A DNA stretch of 64,000 nt from Serratia sp. Ag1. Its GTDB lineage: Bacteria > Pseudomonadota > Gammaproteobacteria > Enterobacterales > Enterobacteriaceae. The notes beneath the pieces are model-generated. The model was not told the origin of the DNA. It did not search any database and saw only the letters and a program-made list of their open reading frames with translations. A program made the translations under genes and the position numbers. The stretch spans positions 186,001-250,000 of the forward strand of contig NZ_JQEI01000003.1 of assembly GCF_000743355.1 (NCBI RefSeq), given 5' to 3'. This document shows positions 28,552 to 37,357 of this stretch, one piece after another. Each line of letters begins with the position of its first letter. Position 1 is the first letter of the stretch.

Positions 28552-29520
28552 TCAATTAAACGCTTCATTAACGGAGAGATAGCTGCCGCTGGCGGGATCC
28601 ACTCGTTCAGCAGCCAGCGTTTCTACCAGGCGGTATCTCAGAGATATCCCTGATTGAGTGAGCAATGGCCGCCAGGTATCACGGGCACGCGTGACTTCCT
28701 GACTGACTTCTACCTGATCGGCTGCCAGCTCACGTGCCATTTCAATAATTACCTCACCTTGGAACACCCAAGCGTGTAATTGTGGGTCAAACGGCAACAC
28801 CAGGAAGCTGTTTGAACTCCCGAGTACCAGACGTTGGGCATTCGCACTGACCACCCTCAACGGGAAGCTGCCGGTATCAATATTGAGCAATGGATACCCT
28901 TGATAAAAGACAACGTTGTGCGTCTGGTTGCCCCCTTCAAGCGGGATCACTACCGTGCCTCGGCCATTCAAAAAACCCTCAGAATCGCAGTGAAGCGTAT
29001 CTGTACTGGGGATGAAGATAGTGCTGTCATCAGCATGGTCGTTCCAATTGGTTCGGAATTGACAACCCTGCGGTAGCGCAAAAGACACAATGTTGTCTTG
29101 AGTGGCTAAAGGCGAAACCACGGCAACCGCAGGCGGTATCCCAGTATCTGCTGGATTTGTTGCCTCAGGCAGCTCGGCTACCGGTTGCCACTTCTGGCTT
29201 TTCTTCGCGCTGCCTGATGCTATTTTATTCCCCTGCTTGTCGGTAAAAATCCAAGGGATTTCTACCACTTTGGGGCACTGCCTTTCTAACAGACTACCTA
29301 CACGCGGCAGAAAATCGGTCAGAACAGATGTGTTCTGACTCTGAGCCGAGGTAATGCGCAGTAGGATACTGTTGGCACACCAGCTTTCGGGCTTGCTGTT
29401 ATTGACATCATCAATGAAGACTTCAAGTTTTAGGGTAGGTGAATGTACCAACCGATAATTTTCAGCATGTGCAACAGGTATCATCATCAGGGCAATAATC
29501 CCAGATATCCAAAATTTCAT
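28552..29520 (-). CDS. T6SS-cluster periplasmic protein of unknown function
   Basis: A 322-residue secreted protein. A clear signal peptide (MKFWISGIIALMMIPVAHA, cleavage after residue 19) leads into a beta-rich mature part with several cysteines (WCANS, RQCPK, QGCQFR, LHCDS), enough for two disulfides. I see no catalytic motif or known domain, and the end is helical (EVTRARDTWRPLL). It sits between pppA and tagJ in the regulatory part of the cluster, so a link between envelope state and the PpkA/PppA switch is possible. It could instead be a structural accessory of the membrane complex. Neither is shown. Confidence 0.75.
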   Translation of the reverse strand: MKFWISGIIALMMIPVAHAENYRLVHSPTLKLEVFIDDVNNSKPESWCANSILLRITSAQSQNTSVLTDFLPRVGSLLERQCPKVVEIPWIFTDKQGNKIASGSAKKSQKWQPVAELPEATNPADTGIPPAVAVVSPLATQDNIVSFALPQGCQFRTNWNDHADDSTIFIPSTDTLHCDSEGFLNGRGTVVIPLEGGNQTHNVVFYQGYPLLNIDTGSFPLRVVSANAQRLVLGSSNSFLVLPFDPQLHAWVFQGEVIIEMARELAADQVEVSQEVTRARDTWRPLLTQSGISLRYRLVETLAAERVDPASGSYLSVNEAFN

Positions 29521-29544
29521 AGTAGACCTTCGACGTAATTCAAA

Positions 29545-30324
29545 TTACTTGTAGGAAAGAAAACGTTCAGCATCGGTGAGAGAGTGTAATAAGGTCGTTT
29601 CTTGCGGAGAGCCAACCCAGACAGCAATTGCACTGTAATTATCGGAATTGTTAACGTTACCGTTCTTATCCCAGGCTTGTTGCATCAGAGAGAGCCATTC
29701 GCTAGGAGAATTCACCATATGCAGTGATTGCTCCAGCTCATCTTGGGTAAAGTTATGCCAGAAACCATCAGTGCACAGCAGGAAAACGTCGCCGTCTTCC
29801 AGTTGCAGCACTTCGCCATAGGTAGCATCACGTTCTTCATTCATTCCCAAGGCAAAATACAGCAGATTGCTGTTGATCCCGTTGGTTTGATAGCCAGCGT
29901 CGGCCATTTGCTGCACCAAACTGTGGTCACGAGTAACAGCCTGTAAATAGCCACGGCGAAACAGGTACAGGCGACTATCCCCTGCGTGCGCCCAGTAAGC
30001 GAGTTGGTAATCACGATCGATAAACAGGCTCACCAACGTGGTGCCCATCTTGCGGTATTGTTCAGATTGCTGTTGTTGGCGAATGGCATGGTTGGCCTGT
30101 GCAATATATTGGCGGATGCTTTGCGCATCCAAATGCCTCTCACCATCAAAATTTTGCAAGATGCTGTCTCGCGCCACTTTGGCTGCAATCTCTCCACCCG
30201 GCAGGCCGGCAATACCGTCGCAGACAACAAAACAGGCGGCGCGAAGACCAACCACCTCACCGATCTGATCTTGATTGGTTACGCGTTCCCCTTGATTAGA
30301 GGTCGAAGCTACAGTGATATTCAT
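29545..30324 (-). CDS. pppA: PppA, PP2C-family protein phosphatase of the T6SS
   Basis: A 259-residue cytoplasmic metal-dependent phosphatase. The PP2C motifs are in order: TNQDQ near residue 17, CDGIAGLPGGEIAA near 35, AHAGDSRLYLFRRG near 112, LCTDGFW near 182 and SDNYSAIAVW near 230, giving the acidic metal ligands. It should remove the phosphate placed by PpkA on the FHA protein, switching secretion off. ATG 30324 overlaps the tagH stop as ATGA, which couples the phosphatase to its presumed substrate. Confidence 0.93.
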   Translation of the reverse strand: MNITVASTSNQGERVTNQDQIGEVVGLRAACFVVCDGIAGLPGGEIAAKVARDSILQNFDGERHLDAQSIRQYIAQANHAIRQQQQSEQYRKMGTTLVSLFIDRDYQLAYWAHAGDSRLYLFRRGYLQAVTRDHSLVQQMADAGYQTNGINSNLLYFALGMNEERDATYGEVLQLEDGDVFLLCTDGFWHNFTQDELEQSLHMVNSPSEWLSLMQQAWDKNGNVNNSDNYSAIAVWVGSPQETTLLHSLTDAERFLSYK

Positions 30325-32072
30325 TGGCTACCCGATTTAGTCTGTGAATCTTTGTATTGGTTTACTTCGATGCCATAAGCGTGCAGGAAGGCTTCACCAA
30401 ACAGAGTATGAAAATCATCTTCAAGCTCACCGGCGGTCTTCTGATAACTCTTAACGAAATAATCCCACAGTGCAGCTTTACGGCTTGAAGGTAATGTCAG
30501 GCGGGGAATAGCCCCTTCGTGACGTGCTTCGTCTTCCAGACGTTCAGGATTAAAAGATTGCAATATGGCTGCGATAAGCGCCTGAATCCCGGCGATCATA
30601 CCTAGTTGGTGAGCCTGCAGATCGATCAGCGCATCACGTACAGATTGTTCTGGCGGCATAAAGCCCGGCATTTTGCTACCAAACATTTGCATCAGTACGG
30701 TTTTGCCTGAGGGTAAGAGCTTGAATGGGTTATTGGCCTCATCCAGGATCATCGTCATTTCCGCTTTTACACCACGCTTGAGGATTGAGCGGGAAGAAAG
30801 CAAGGCAACCGTGCCTTGTGAAAACAAACTCAACAATCGGCCAACCTGCTGCAACTGCTGCTCGTCAAGATGTGGTTGTGACTGTAAGTCATCCAAACCA
30901 AGCCCTTGCAGCAAAGCCTTCAGTAACGGCCCTTCCAGTATTTCACCGTTAGAGACAGGTGCGCTTGGTGGCTGCTGTTCTGAGTAGGCAACGGGATCGA
31001 TTCCCAAACGACTCCCTAGGCGAGTTTGGGATGTTGCTGGTGTAATTTGGGCTTTAACCTTTGGTTGTTCGGGGGCGGTCACTGGGGCTACTGGCTGCGA
31101 TACGATGGTTTCCTGTCTGGCTGGGGCCAGAGGCGTTGACGTTCTGGTCAATATGGGTTCTGTCGGTGCAACCGGGCGCTCCGGCGCGGGTGATAATGGT
31201 TCTGCCAAGGGTACGACATGACTCGTCATCAGGCCCAACGGGTCATGATTGTTTTGGGCACCTGTCGCGACTGGAGAATGTGAGCTACCAAAGAGAGCCA
31301 GTGGATCAAGCTCTGGTTCACCAGCACGATTCTCTCTTAAAGGCGTCGGTTCTGGCGTGTGTTTAGGCAAATGACTTTCTACCAGCAACGCACTGGGTGT
31401 GGTATCCGCCAGAATATGGTCCCGAGCAAAGGGCGTGTCGGAGTTGAATAATGCTGACGGATCGGTCTGCCTGGAGTGCAAATGATGCAGTTCGATACTA
31501 TCGGTCAACTGCTCCAACGGATTGCTCGGGTTCAGCTCAACGCGTGGATTATCCAGTAAAGGATGAAGCTCATCGTTATAAGTCGCTGGCGTCGGCGTGG
31601 TTTCTTCTGGAGTGAACTCTTGTATCAGGCTATCCCAGATCTCATTTGGGACAGCCGCCGTGTTTTGCTGCTCAGCGGAGGTAACGGTTGGTTCGATATC
31701 TAAAATACGGGTGATCGCAGGGGACGCTACCGAAGCGGGAACGGGTACCACGGATTGCTGTAGACTGTTGACCTGAATTTGATAGTCGTCGATCCCCAAA
31801 ATATCGCCATCCTGCAACTCAACCTGACGGCCACGTTCCAGCGGAATATTATTAAGTTGTACGCTTGTCACATTGCCACGGTTGGTAATACGGCATTCAC
31901 CCTCAGCTGAAATATGTACGATTGCCTGTAAGCGAGATATTGCTCGCTCTTCGTCCGGTAGCACCAAATTATTATCCACGCTACGGCCTATTGTTCCACC
32001 AGGCTGCAGAAAATCGCAGCTACTCTGCGGAGGTACCTGACCACTCTTGTTTTTTACAATAGAAAATCGCAT
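30321..32072 (-). CDS. tagH: TagH/Fha, FHA-domain T6SS regulator
   Basis: A 583-residue cytoplasmic scaffold. The N-terminal FHA domain (about 1-105) binds phosphothreonine, with GRSVDNNLVLPDE and ISRLQAIVHIS. A long Pro/Thr-rich low-complexity linker (about 115-370) follows. The C-terminal TagH/ImpI domain (about 380-575) includes ILKRGVKAEMTMILDEANNP and a helical end with LEDDFHTLFGEAFLHAYG. Phosphorylation of FHA proteins by PpkA promotes T6SS assembly. Its gene starts a new unit after the hcp terminator, with pppA overlapping its end. Confidence 0.92.
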   Translation of the reverse strand: MRFSIVKNKSGQVPPQSSCDFLQPGGTIGRSVDNNLVLPDEERAISRLQAIVHISAEGECRITNRGNVTSVQLNNIPLERGRQVELQDGDILGIDDYQIQVNSLQQSVVPVPASVASPAITRILDIEPTVTSAEQQNTAAVPNEIWDSLIQEFTPEETTPTPATYNDELHPLLDNPRVELNPSNPLEQLTDSIELHHLHSRQTDPSALFNSDTPFARDHILADTTPSALLVESHLPKHTPEPTPLRENRAGEPELDPLALFGSSHSPVATGAQNNHDPLGLMTSHVVPLAEPLSPAPERPVAPTEPILTRTSTPLAPARQETIVSQPVAPVTAPEQPKVKAQITPATSQTRLGSRLGIDPVAYSEQQPPSAPVSNGEILEGPLLKALLQGLGLDDLQSQPHLDEQQLQQVGRLLSLFSQGTVALLSSRSILKRGVKAEMTMILDEANNPFKLLPSGKTVLMQMFGSKMPGFMPPEQSVRDALIDLQAHQLGMIAGIQALIAAILQSFNPERLEDEARHEGAIPRLTLPSSRKAALWDYFVKSYQKTAGELEDDFHTLFGEAFLHAYGIEVNQYKDSQTKSGSQ

Positions 32073-32290
32073 AAGGCATTCCTGCTGATTAAGGTGTAAT
32101 GCAACGTCGTATTATTGCTGGCTAGTTAGTGATATAGCGCATCAATTTTCTATCAGCCCATCAAGTTAAAGAAGTCTTACTTAAAGTGATAGAATTTGTC
32201 TCATCAATAAATGCTCAGGACAAGAAAATAACAATGTATTGGCGCTGTCATGAGATGCAGAACCCTATCTCCTGAGAGAAGTGTTTAGAC

Positions 32291-32319
32291 AAATAACCTC
32301 CCAATAAGGGAGGTTATTT
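32291..32319 (-). terminator. Terminator hairpin after hcp
   Basis: A 12-base perfect stem, AAATAACCTCCC with GGGAGGTTATTT and a five-base loop, seven bases past the hcp stop. It probably reduces transcription into tagH and stabilises the abundant hcp message. The remaining 218 bases up to the tagH start must hold a tagH promoter, but I see no decisive boxes. Confidence 0.85.
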
Positions 32320-32325
32320 GTAATA

Positions 32326-32808
32326 TTAGGACTCTTTATTTTCTTTGATATTCCATCCTGCGCTACTTTCTGCCCCCTTACCGCCTTTATCGCTTTGCTC
32401 CCAGTATTGCTGTTTAACTTTTGCTGCCTGGAAGGCGTAATTGACGCCTACGGTATCTTCACCATCAGAGCCGGTATATTGTACTGAGGTCACCAGTACA
32501 TCTTCCAAGGTGATTTTGACATACTCAACCTGGCCACCACCGGCTTTGCAAATAGAAAGCTCAATTTTCCCCAAGTGTTTTCCGCTAGCGCAGTGCTTTA
32601 ATAATGCTGGCGTTGATTTATCGACCAATGCCTTAATATGCAGATCGTTAAAGCAGACTTTACCAGCGCCACCGCCACCACCTACCCCCATATTACCTGG
32701 CTGAGATGCCCCCCAAGAAAAAGAAATAATGTCGGTCCATCCTTTATGGTTGGAGTCTTTAGATTCACCGTTGGCACCTTCAACCTTCAGGAACATATCA
32801 ATAGCCAT
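32326..32808 (-). CDS. hcp: Hcp (TssD), T6SS inner-tube protein
   Basis: A 160-residue protein forming stacked hexameric rings inside the sheath, also secreted and able to chaperone small effectors. The start MAIDMFLKVEGANGESKDS, the ISFSWGASQPG strand and the LTLED-like VKITLEDVLVTSVQ segment are typical of Hcp1. The glycine-rich loop MGVGGGGGAGKV is characteristic of this branch. It follows the Tae4 gene by 290 bases, has its own ribosome site AAGGAT, and is ended by a strong hairpin, as expected for separate high expression. A Tae4 effector beside it is a likely Hcp passenger. Confidence 0.96.
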   Translation of the reverse strand: MAIDMFLKVEGANGESKDSNHKGWTDIISFSWGASQPGNMGVGGGGGAGKVCFNDLHIKALVDKSTPALLKHCASGKHLGKIELSICKAGGGQVEYVKITLEDVLVTSVQYTGSDGEDTVGVNYAFQAAKVKQQYWEQSDKGGKGAESSAGWNIKENKES

Positions 32809-33097
32809 TATCTTTATCCTTAATTAAATTTTGTGAATATTAATTTGCGTTGAAACATTCAGGTAATAGCAGCAGGAGTTATAATTTTGGTGAGAAACCG
32901 TGAACATCCTTGTGCCACGCCCCATTAAATACCGATTTAACTGTCGGTACGGTTATGAAGCTCTTTATTGCTGGGCAACAGAGAGCTTAATTTATTGCGC
33001 ATTGGGAATAGCAATTAAGCAGCGCTCAATATTCTGCGAATTTTTTACTTTTTCTTGTAGGATTATCTTACATGTCTTAATTTTTTAAAAATTAAAT

Positions 33098-33589
33098 CTA
33101 GCTCATTTCCCAGAACCAGACTTCTTTACAATTAAAATAACAATGCGAATGACATAAAAGAACTGCATTTCCTGGTTCAATAAGGTCAATGTGCCCACCG
33201 TCATAATTGGTTATCTTATTGAAAAAAACGACACCCTTTTTATTACGAATCCATTTTTCTGCTTCTGCAGTCTCTAGGAATACTTTGGCTTTACCAAAAA
33301 CACTTGGCTTCTGCAGTTGATCCGCAAGCAGTTTTGCACCCGCTTCTATGGTGCGGCCTTTATATATACCCTGTTTTATGGGTAATCGCCCTTGGAAACG
33401 GATTCCCGATTTCATCAACGCCAGACTCATTCTGACCGCACATGTATTTGCATAACCTCTGTTTTCCCCAATAAGGGTTTTGATGTCATAGCCTATTTCG
33501 GTATAAAGATCATCGGCAGAGAAGTAGGAAGAACTGGAGTAATCAGATGAGTAATGGTTATTTTTTAATTGGCTGAATAATGGTTTCAA
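33098..33589 (-). CDS. tae4: Tae4-family peptidoglycan amidase effector (Ssp1/Ssp2-like)
   Basis: A T6SS effector that cuts the gamma-D-glutamyl-mDAP bond in rival peptidoglycan. The papain-like pair is visible: Cys in [13 protein letters not shown] and His in GGHIDLI. The C-terminus has a Cys pair in [11 protein letters not shown], as in the disulfide-bearing end of Tae4 enzymes. I prefer TTG 33589: it has AAAGGAGG six bases before it, overlaps the immunity gene stop as TTGA, and gives the family start (MKPLFSQL). It also places the pair at Cys50/His133, the numbering I recall for the Serratia enzymes. ATG 33607 after AAGGA would add six residues. The protein has no signal peptide, as expected for T6SS cargo. 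Confidence 0.9.
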   Translation of the reverse strand: MKPLFSQLKNNHYSSDYSSSSYFSADDLYTEIGYDIKTLIGENRGYANTCAVRMSLALMKSGIRFQGRLPIKQGIYKGRTIEAGAKLLADQLQKPSVFGKAKVFLETAEAEKWIRNKKGVVFFNKITNYDGGHIDLIEPGNAVLLCHSHCYFNCKEVWFWEMS

Positions 33590-33969
33590 TGATGCCCTCC
33601 TTTGCATGGAAAATCCTTCACCATTGCAGCCTCAATCAGATCTGACGCTCTTAATTTCAACTGTTCTTGAGGTAACTTTTTAAAGTATTCGAATACAAAC
33701 TCCTGCAAAGTGATGATTTGCAGTTGGCTATACTGGCACCAGACCTTGCCTTCAGTGGCATCCAGCACTCCCAGCAGATAAAGCTGAGCCTTTTCTTTTT
33801 CTTGCTGGTTTGTACCACGATATAATTTGAAAAAGTCCTCACCTTTCAGATTAACGTTATCGGGGGTTAAATGCTGAATTATGGTTTGCTGGGCCTGAAC
33901 AGGCACTTGAGCCGCAATGAAGAATAATATCGTTGCCAATGACGTTAGATAATAAGTTTTTTTTTGCAA
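33586..33969 (-). CDS. Tai4/Rap-type periplasmic immunity protein
   Basis: A 127-residue protein of the Rap1a/Tai family that should neutralise the adjacent Tae4 in the periplasm. A signal peptide (about residues 1-26, ending VQAQ) precedes a small helical domain with the family pattern [37 protein letters not shown] and FPC. The two cysteines (in VWCQ and FPCK) could form the disulfide seen in the family. The start codon is TTG at 33969, six bases after GGGAG; no ATG would keep the signal peptide. It lies directly upstream of the effector, overlapping it by four bases, so protection is made first. Confidence 0.85.
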   Translation of the reverse strand: MQKKTYYLTSLATILFFIAAQVPVQAQQTIIQHLTPDNVNLKGEDFFKLYRGTNQQEKEKAQLYLLGVLDATEGKVWCQYSQLQIITLQEFVFEYFKKLPQEQLKLRASDLIEAAMVKDFPCKGGHH

Positions 33970-34067
33970 ACTAATCTCCCGATAAGCACAGCATATCCTT
34001 GGTTAAATATAAAGCGACTAAATAAAGAGCCAGATTACCTTACAGCAACCTGGCGTATTACCATCAA

Positions 34068-35570
34068 TTACGCTTCGCTCTGCTTCAACGAAGGAAGTTT
34101 TGATACCAGACGCAGCGAGACCGTTAAACCTTCCAATTGATAATGCGGACGCAGGAAGAATTTAGCGCTGTAATAACCTGGGTTATCTTCTATTTCTTCC
34201 ACCAAAACCTCGGCCGCCGCCAGAGGTTTGCGTGATTTGGTTTCTTGTGAGGAGTTGGCGGGATCTCCATCAACGTAGTTCATTATCCAATCATTCAACC
34301 AGCGTTCCATATCATCACGCTCACGGAAAGAGCCGATTTTGTCACGGACGATACACTTGAGATAATGCGCAAAGCGGCAGCAGGCAAACAGATACGGCAG
34401 GCGTGCTGAAAGCTGGGCATTGGCCGAGGCGTCCGCATCATAATACTCTGCCGGTTTTTGCAGGGACTGAGCGCCGATAAAAGCGGCAAAATCAGAGTTT
34501 TTGCGGTGTATCAGCGGGATAAAACCATTTTTAGCCAGTTCGGCTTCACGGCGATCGCTGATGGCAATCTCCGTCGGGCACTTCATATCAACACCGCCAT
34601 CGTCGCTTGGGAACGTATGACATGGCAGGTTTTCTACCGCTCCGCCAGACTCGACGCCACGGATCGAGGTACACCAGCCGTATTCCTTGAATGAGCGGTT
34701 GATGTTAGCCGCCATGGCATAGGCCGCGTTGGTCCAGGTGTAATGATTGTGGGTTGTCCCGTCGGTCTCTTCCTCAAAGTCGAACTCATCAATCGGATTG
34801 GTGCGGATACCATAGGGCTGACGCGCCAGAAAGCGCGGCATTGCCAAGCCCAGATAACGCGCATCCTCAGATTCTCGCAGGCTACGCCAGGCAGCATATT
34901 CGGTATTTAGGAAAATTTTTGTTAGGTCGCGCGGGTTGGAGAGCTCTTGCCATGACTCCATCTGCATCACGCTGGGGGCGGTACCAGTGATGAACGGGCA
35001 GTGAGATGCTGCACCAATTTTGGCCATTTCACCCAATAGTTCAACGTCTTGCGGGCTATGGTCAAAATAGTAGTCGCCCACCAGGCAACCAAAAGGTTCG
35101 CCGCCAAACTGACCGTATTCTTCTTCGTAGATTTTTTTGAAGACCGGACTTTGGTCCCAACCCACGCCTTTATGGCGCTTCAGCGTTCGTCCTAATTCCT
35201 TCTTGGAAATGCTCATGAAGCGGATTTTCAGCATTTCATCCGTTTCAGTGTTGTTGACCAAATAGTGCAGGCCATGCCAGGCACCTTCCAAGGTCTGGAA
35301 ATCCTGGTGGTGGATAATTTTGTTGATCTGCTGGGAGAGTTTTTCATCAATTTCAGCAATTAGCGCCTGGATCGTGCGGTAGGCATCAGCAGAAACCGTA
35401 ACGGTATTTTCCAACGCCTGGTGGGCTAACGTTTTTACCGCAATCTCTACGGCTTCCTTGGCCTGATCGGTTTTGGGGCGAAACTCTTTATTCAACAGCT
35501 CACTGAATTCATCGCTGGAGAAAGCTTCGGTAGTCTGCAACGCTTGTTGCTGCTGAGGCGAGTGACTCAT
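34068..35570 (-). CDS. tssC: TssC (VipB), large T6SS sheath subunit
   Basis: A 500-residue protein that with TssB builds the contractile sheath. Family marks include DEKLSQQINKIIHHQDFQTL near residue 75, GAWHGLHYLV, the FGCLVGDYYFDHSP block, FLARQPYG near 248, and the C-terminal ending RPHYQLEGLTVSLRLVSKLP. It starts three bases after tssB, as expected for 1:1 sheath subunits. About 100 bases follow before the immunity gene. Confidence 0.97.
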   Translation of the reverse strand: MSHSPQQQQALQTTEAFSSDEFSELLNKEFRPKTDQAKEAVEIAVKTLAHQALENTVTVSADAYRTIQALIAEIDEKLSQQINKIIHHQDFQTLEGAWHGLHYLVNNTETDEMLKIRFMSISKKELGRTLKRHKGVGWDQSPVFKKIYEEEYGQFGGEPFGCLVGDYYFDHSPQDVELLGEMAKIGAASHCPFITGTAPSVMQMESWQELSNPRDLTKIFLNTEYAAWRSLRESEDARYLGLAMPRFLARQPYGIRTNPIDEFDFEEETDGTTHNHYTWTNAAYAMAANINRSFKEYGWCTSIRGVESGGAVENLPCHTFPSDDGGVDMKCPTEIAISDRREAELAKNGFIPLIHRKNSDFAAFIGAQSLQKPAEYYDADASANAQLSARLPYLFACCRFAHYLKCIVRDKIGSFRERDDMERWLNDWIMNYVDGDPANSSQETKSRKPLAAAEVLVEEIEDNPGYYSAKFFLRPHYQLEGLTVSLRLVSKLPSLKQSEA

Positions 35571-35573
35571 CGA

Positions 35574-36110
35574 TTAATCCTTATATTCGTTGTTGTCATC
35601 TTTTGCGGCAGGGTTGGGGGCTTTACTCAAGGATTTCAGCAAATGAGGATTTTGCAGGATCTGGGAAATCAACTGTTCTGCGCCGTTCTTGCCATCCATA
35701 TAGGAAAGAAGGTTAGAAAGCTGAGTCCGCGCTTCCAACAGGTTATCCAAGGCATCAACCTTACGAGCAATAGCGGCAGGTGAGAAATCGTCCATGCTTT
35801 CAAACGTGAGATCAACGTTCAACTGGCCTTCGCCCGTCAGGGTATTTTCTACTTGATAGGCAACACGCGGCTTCAATGACTTCAGGCGTTCATCAAAGTT
35901 ATCAATATCAATTTGCAAGAATTTACGTTCATCAACGCTAGGCATGGGTTCAAGCGGGTTACCCGTGAGATCGGCCATCACACCCATAACGAAAGGTAGC
36001 TGGATTTTGCGCTCGGCACCGTAGATTTCAACGTCGTACTCAATCTGTACACGCGGTGCACGGTTACGGGCAATAAATTTCTGTCCACTGCGGGACTTCG
36101 AGTTTGACAT
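35574..36110 (-). CDS. tssB: TssB (VipA), small T6SS sheath subunit
   Basis: A 178-residue sheath subunit. RAPRVQIEYDVEIYGAERK near the start, LPFVMGVMADLTG, and the ERKFLQID and RVAYQVENTL stretches are standard TssB. ClpV recognises the TssC N-terminus exposed after contraction. The gene begins 118 bases after tssA; that gap contains a short hairpin (GCCTGTT with AACAGGC, 36178-36200) that could influence message levels. tssC follows after three bases. Confidence 0.96.
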   Translation of the reverse strand: MSNSKSRSGQKFIARNRAPRVQIEYDVEIYGAERKIQLPFVMGVMADLTGNPLEPMPSVDERKFLQIDIDNFDERLKSLKPRVAYQVENTLTGEGQLNVDLTFESMDDFSPAAIARKVDALDNLLEARTQLSNLLSYMDGKNGAEQLISQILQNPHLLKSLSKAPNPAAKDDNNEYKD

Positions 36111-36228
36111 GGGTTACTCCATCTAACGATTATCAAAAACGTTCCCATCCAATGGGATAGAACGGCTTCAAATTCAGGCCTGTTTCTTGGGAGAACAGGC
36201 AGCTAACACTCAAAGATAAATTAGGCTG

Positions 36229-37254
36229 TCAGTTGTTCTCCTCATGTCCTGGCATACCCAAAATAGTCTCTACCTGGCTAAGACCATCGGGAGCCAGGTC
36301 GCGGACGATCTGCATAAAATCCAGCGTGAGCAGCCGCTGTACCCGGTCAATCATCAAGGGAGCGGGATGACTGGGCTCATGGGTATTAAAGTAGTGTTTG
36401 ACTTTATCCAGCATGAGTCGAGCATCGTCGCGCGACTGGATCTGAGCACTGTGCCAATTGAAAACCAGGGCGTTGTTGGGTGGCGCAGCTGTGACTGCCG
36501 CTACGGGAGCCTCCATCGCCTCTTTCACGGGGAGTGGCACGACCTCCCTTGGCTGACAGGCTTGAGCAAGTGTGCGAAAGAGGTGTAACAGGCCATCCAT
36601 TTCTGGCAACGCGTTTTCTCCCAAGTGGCGGGAGACTTCTGTGCGCAGGTCATTCAACGTTTGATACAGCGTGATAACCAACGGGGAGACCGATTGTGAT
36701 GCTTGTGCGAGTTCCTCCTGCAAACGAGTCCGCCCGCCAGGAAAACCGGGATATTCCTGTTTACTACCATCCAACAGAGCACAGGCATCGCGTAGAGATA
36801 TTTCGCTGGAATTGCTTTTCAGCAGATTGGCAGTGCGAATACAGGACGCCAGTTGAGTTTTGTCACCTAACCCGGCCAGCGCATTGATACGAAACAAAGG
36901 GTCAATTTCGCCATCAAAATCCAGCGCTGGCAACAGCGTATCCCAATAACGGACCAACGCCTGATGGATCAGCGCCAAGCCATCGGCATAGCCAGGCAGG
37001 CCACGGATTTGCGTCCAAGCCTGGGTGAGTTTGAGCATCACCCGTAGATCTTTGGTGCGCATCAGCAAGGCACTAGCCAAACGTTCTACTTGTATCCAGT
37101 CAGGCAATTCAGCCGGAATAATAGTGCTACCGAACTGCTGCTCAGCTTTGCCTATTGAGGCTTTATCCATCGCCAGAAAATCAGCGTCATACTCCAGATT
37201 ATCGCCACAAGGGACATCACTGCTGATTGGGGCCAAAAGGATATCGATATCCAT
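36229..37254 (-). CDS. tssA: TssA, T6SS cap/baseplate assembly protein
   Basis: A 341-residue cytoplasmic protein with the N-terminal ImpA_N domain (MDIDILLAPISSDVPCGDNL, then YDADFLAM and a WIQVERLASALLMRTKDLRV stretch). The C-terminal part is a short alpha-helical region (RDDARLMLDKVKHYFNTHEP and PLMIDRVQRLL), placing it in the short class TssA that caps the growing sheath. ATG 37254 has AAAGGT eight bases before it; the longer frame to 37287 would read codons out of an intergenic palindromic repeat and is rejected. Confidence 0.93.
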   Translation of the reverse strand: MDIDILLAPISSDVPCGDNLEYDADFLAMDKASIGKAEQQFGSTIIPAELPDWIQVERLASALLMRTKDLRVMLKLTQAWTQIRGLPGYADGLALIHQALVRYWDTLLPALDFDGEIDPLFRINALAGLGDKTQLASCIRTANLLKSNSSEISLRDACALLDGSKQEYPGFPGGRTRLQEELAQASQSVSPLVITLYQTLNDLRTEVSRHLGENALPEMDGLLHLFRTLAQACQPREVVPLPVKEAMEAPVAAVTAAPPNNALVFNWHSAQIQSRDDARLMLDKVKHYFNTHEPSHPAPLMIDRVQRLLTLDFMQIVRDLAPDGLSQVETILGMPGHEENN

Positions 37255-37275
37255 ACCGTTTACCTTTAAAGAAGA

Positions 37276-37353
37276 TATACCCGTCATACTTCAAGTTGCT
37301 TGGGTGTTGGCTGCGTTCTATCGCCTACCGGCAACTCGAATGATTTAAGGTAT
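37276..37353. repeat. Intergenic palindromic repeat between tagF and tssA
   Basis: A 78-base imperfect palindrome. The left arm TATACCCGTCATACTTCAAG is complementary in outline to the right arm ending in GGTAT, and its first 39 bases are identical to the complement of the right arm of the repeat at 56173-56299. It fills almost the whole gap between tagF and tssA, so it lies inside the T6SS transcript as a stem-loop. It resembles the dispersed palindromic elements of Yersinia and Serratia; I cannot name the family with certainty. Confidence 0.75.
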
Positions 37354-37357
37354 GTTT

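Noticed and set aside
32895-32920. Sigma-54-like TGGCAC upstream of hcp on the minus strand
   Set aside because: The -24 half matches, but the sequence at the -12 position (TGTTC after five bases) lacks the required GC, so the promoter call fails.
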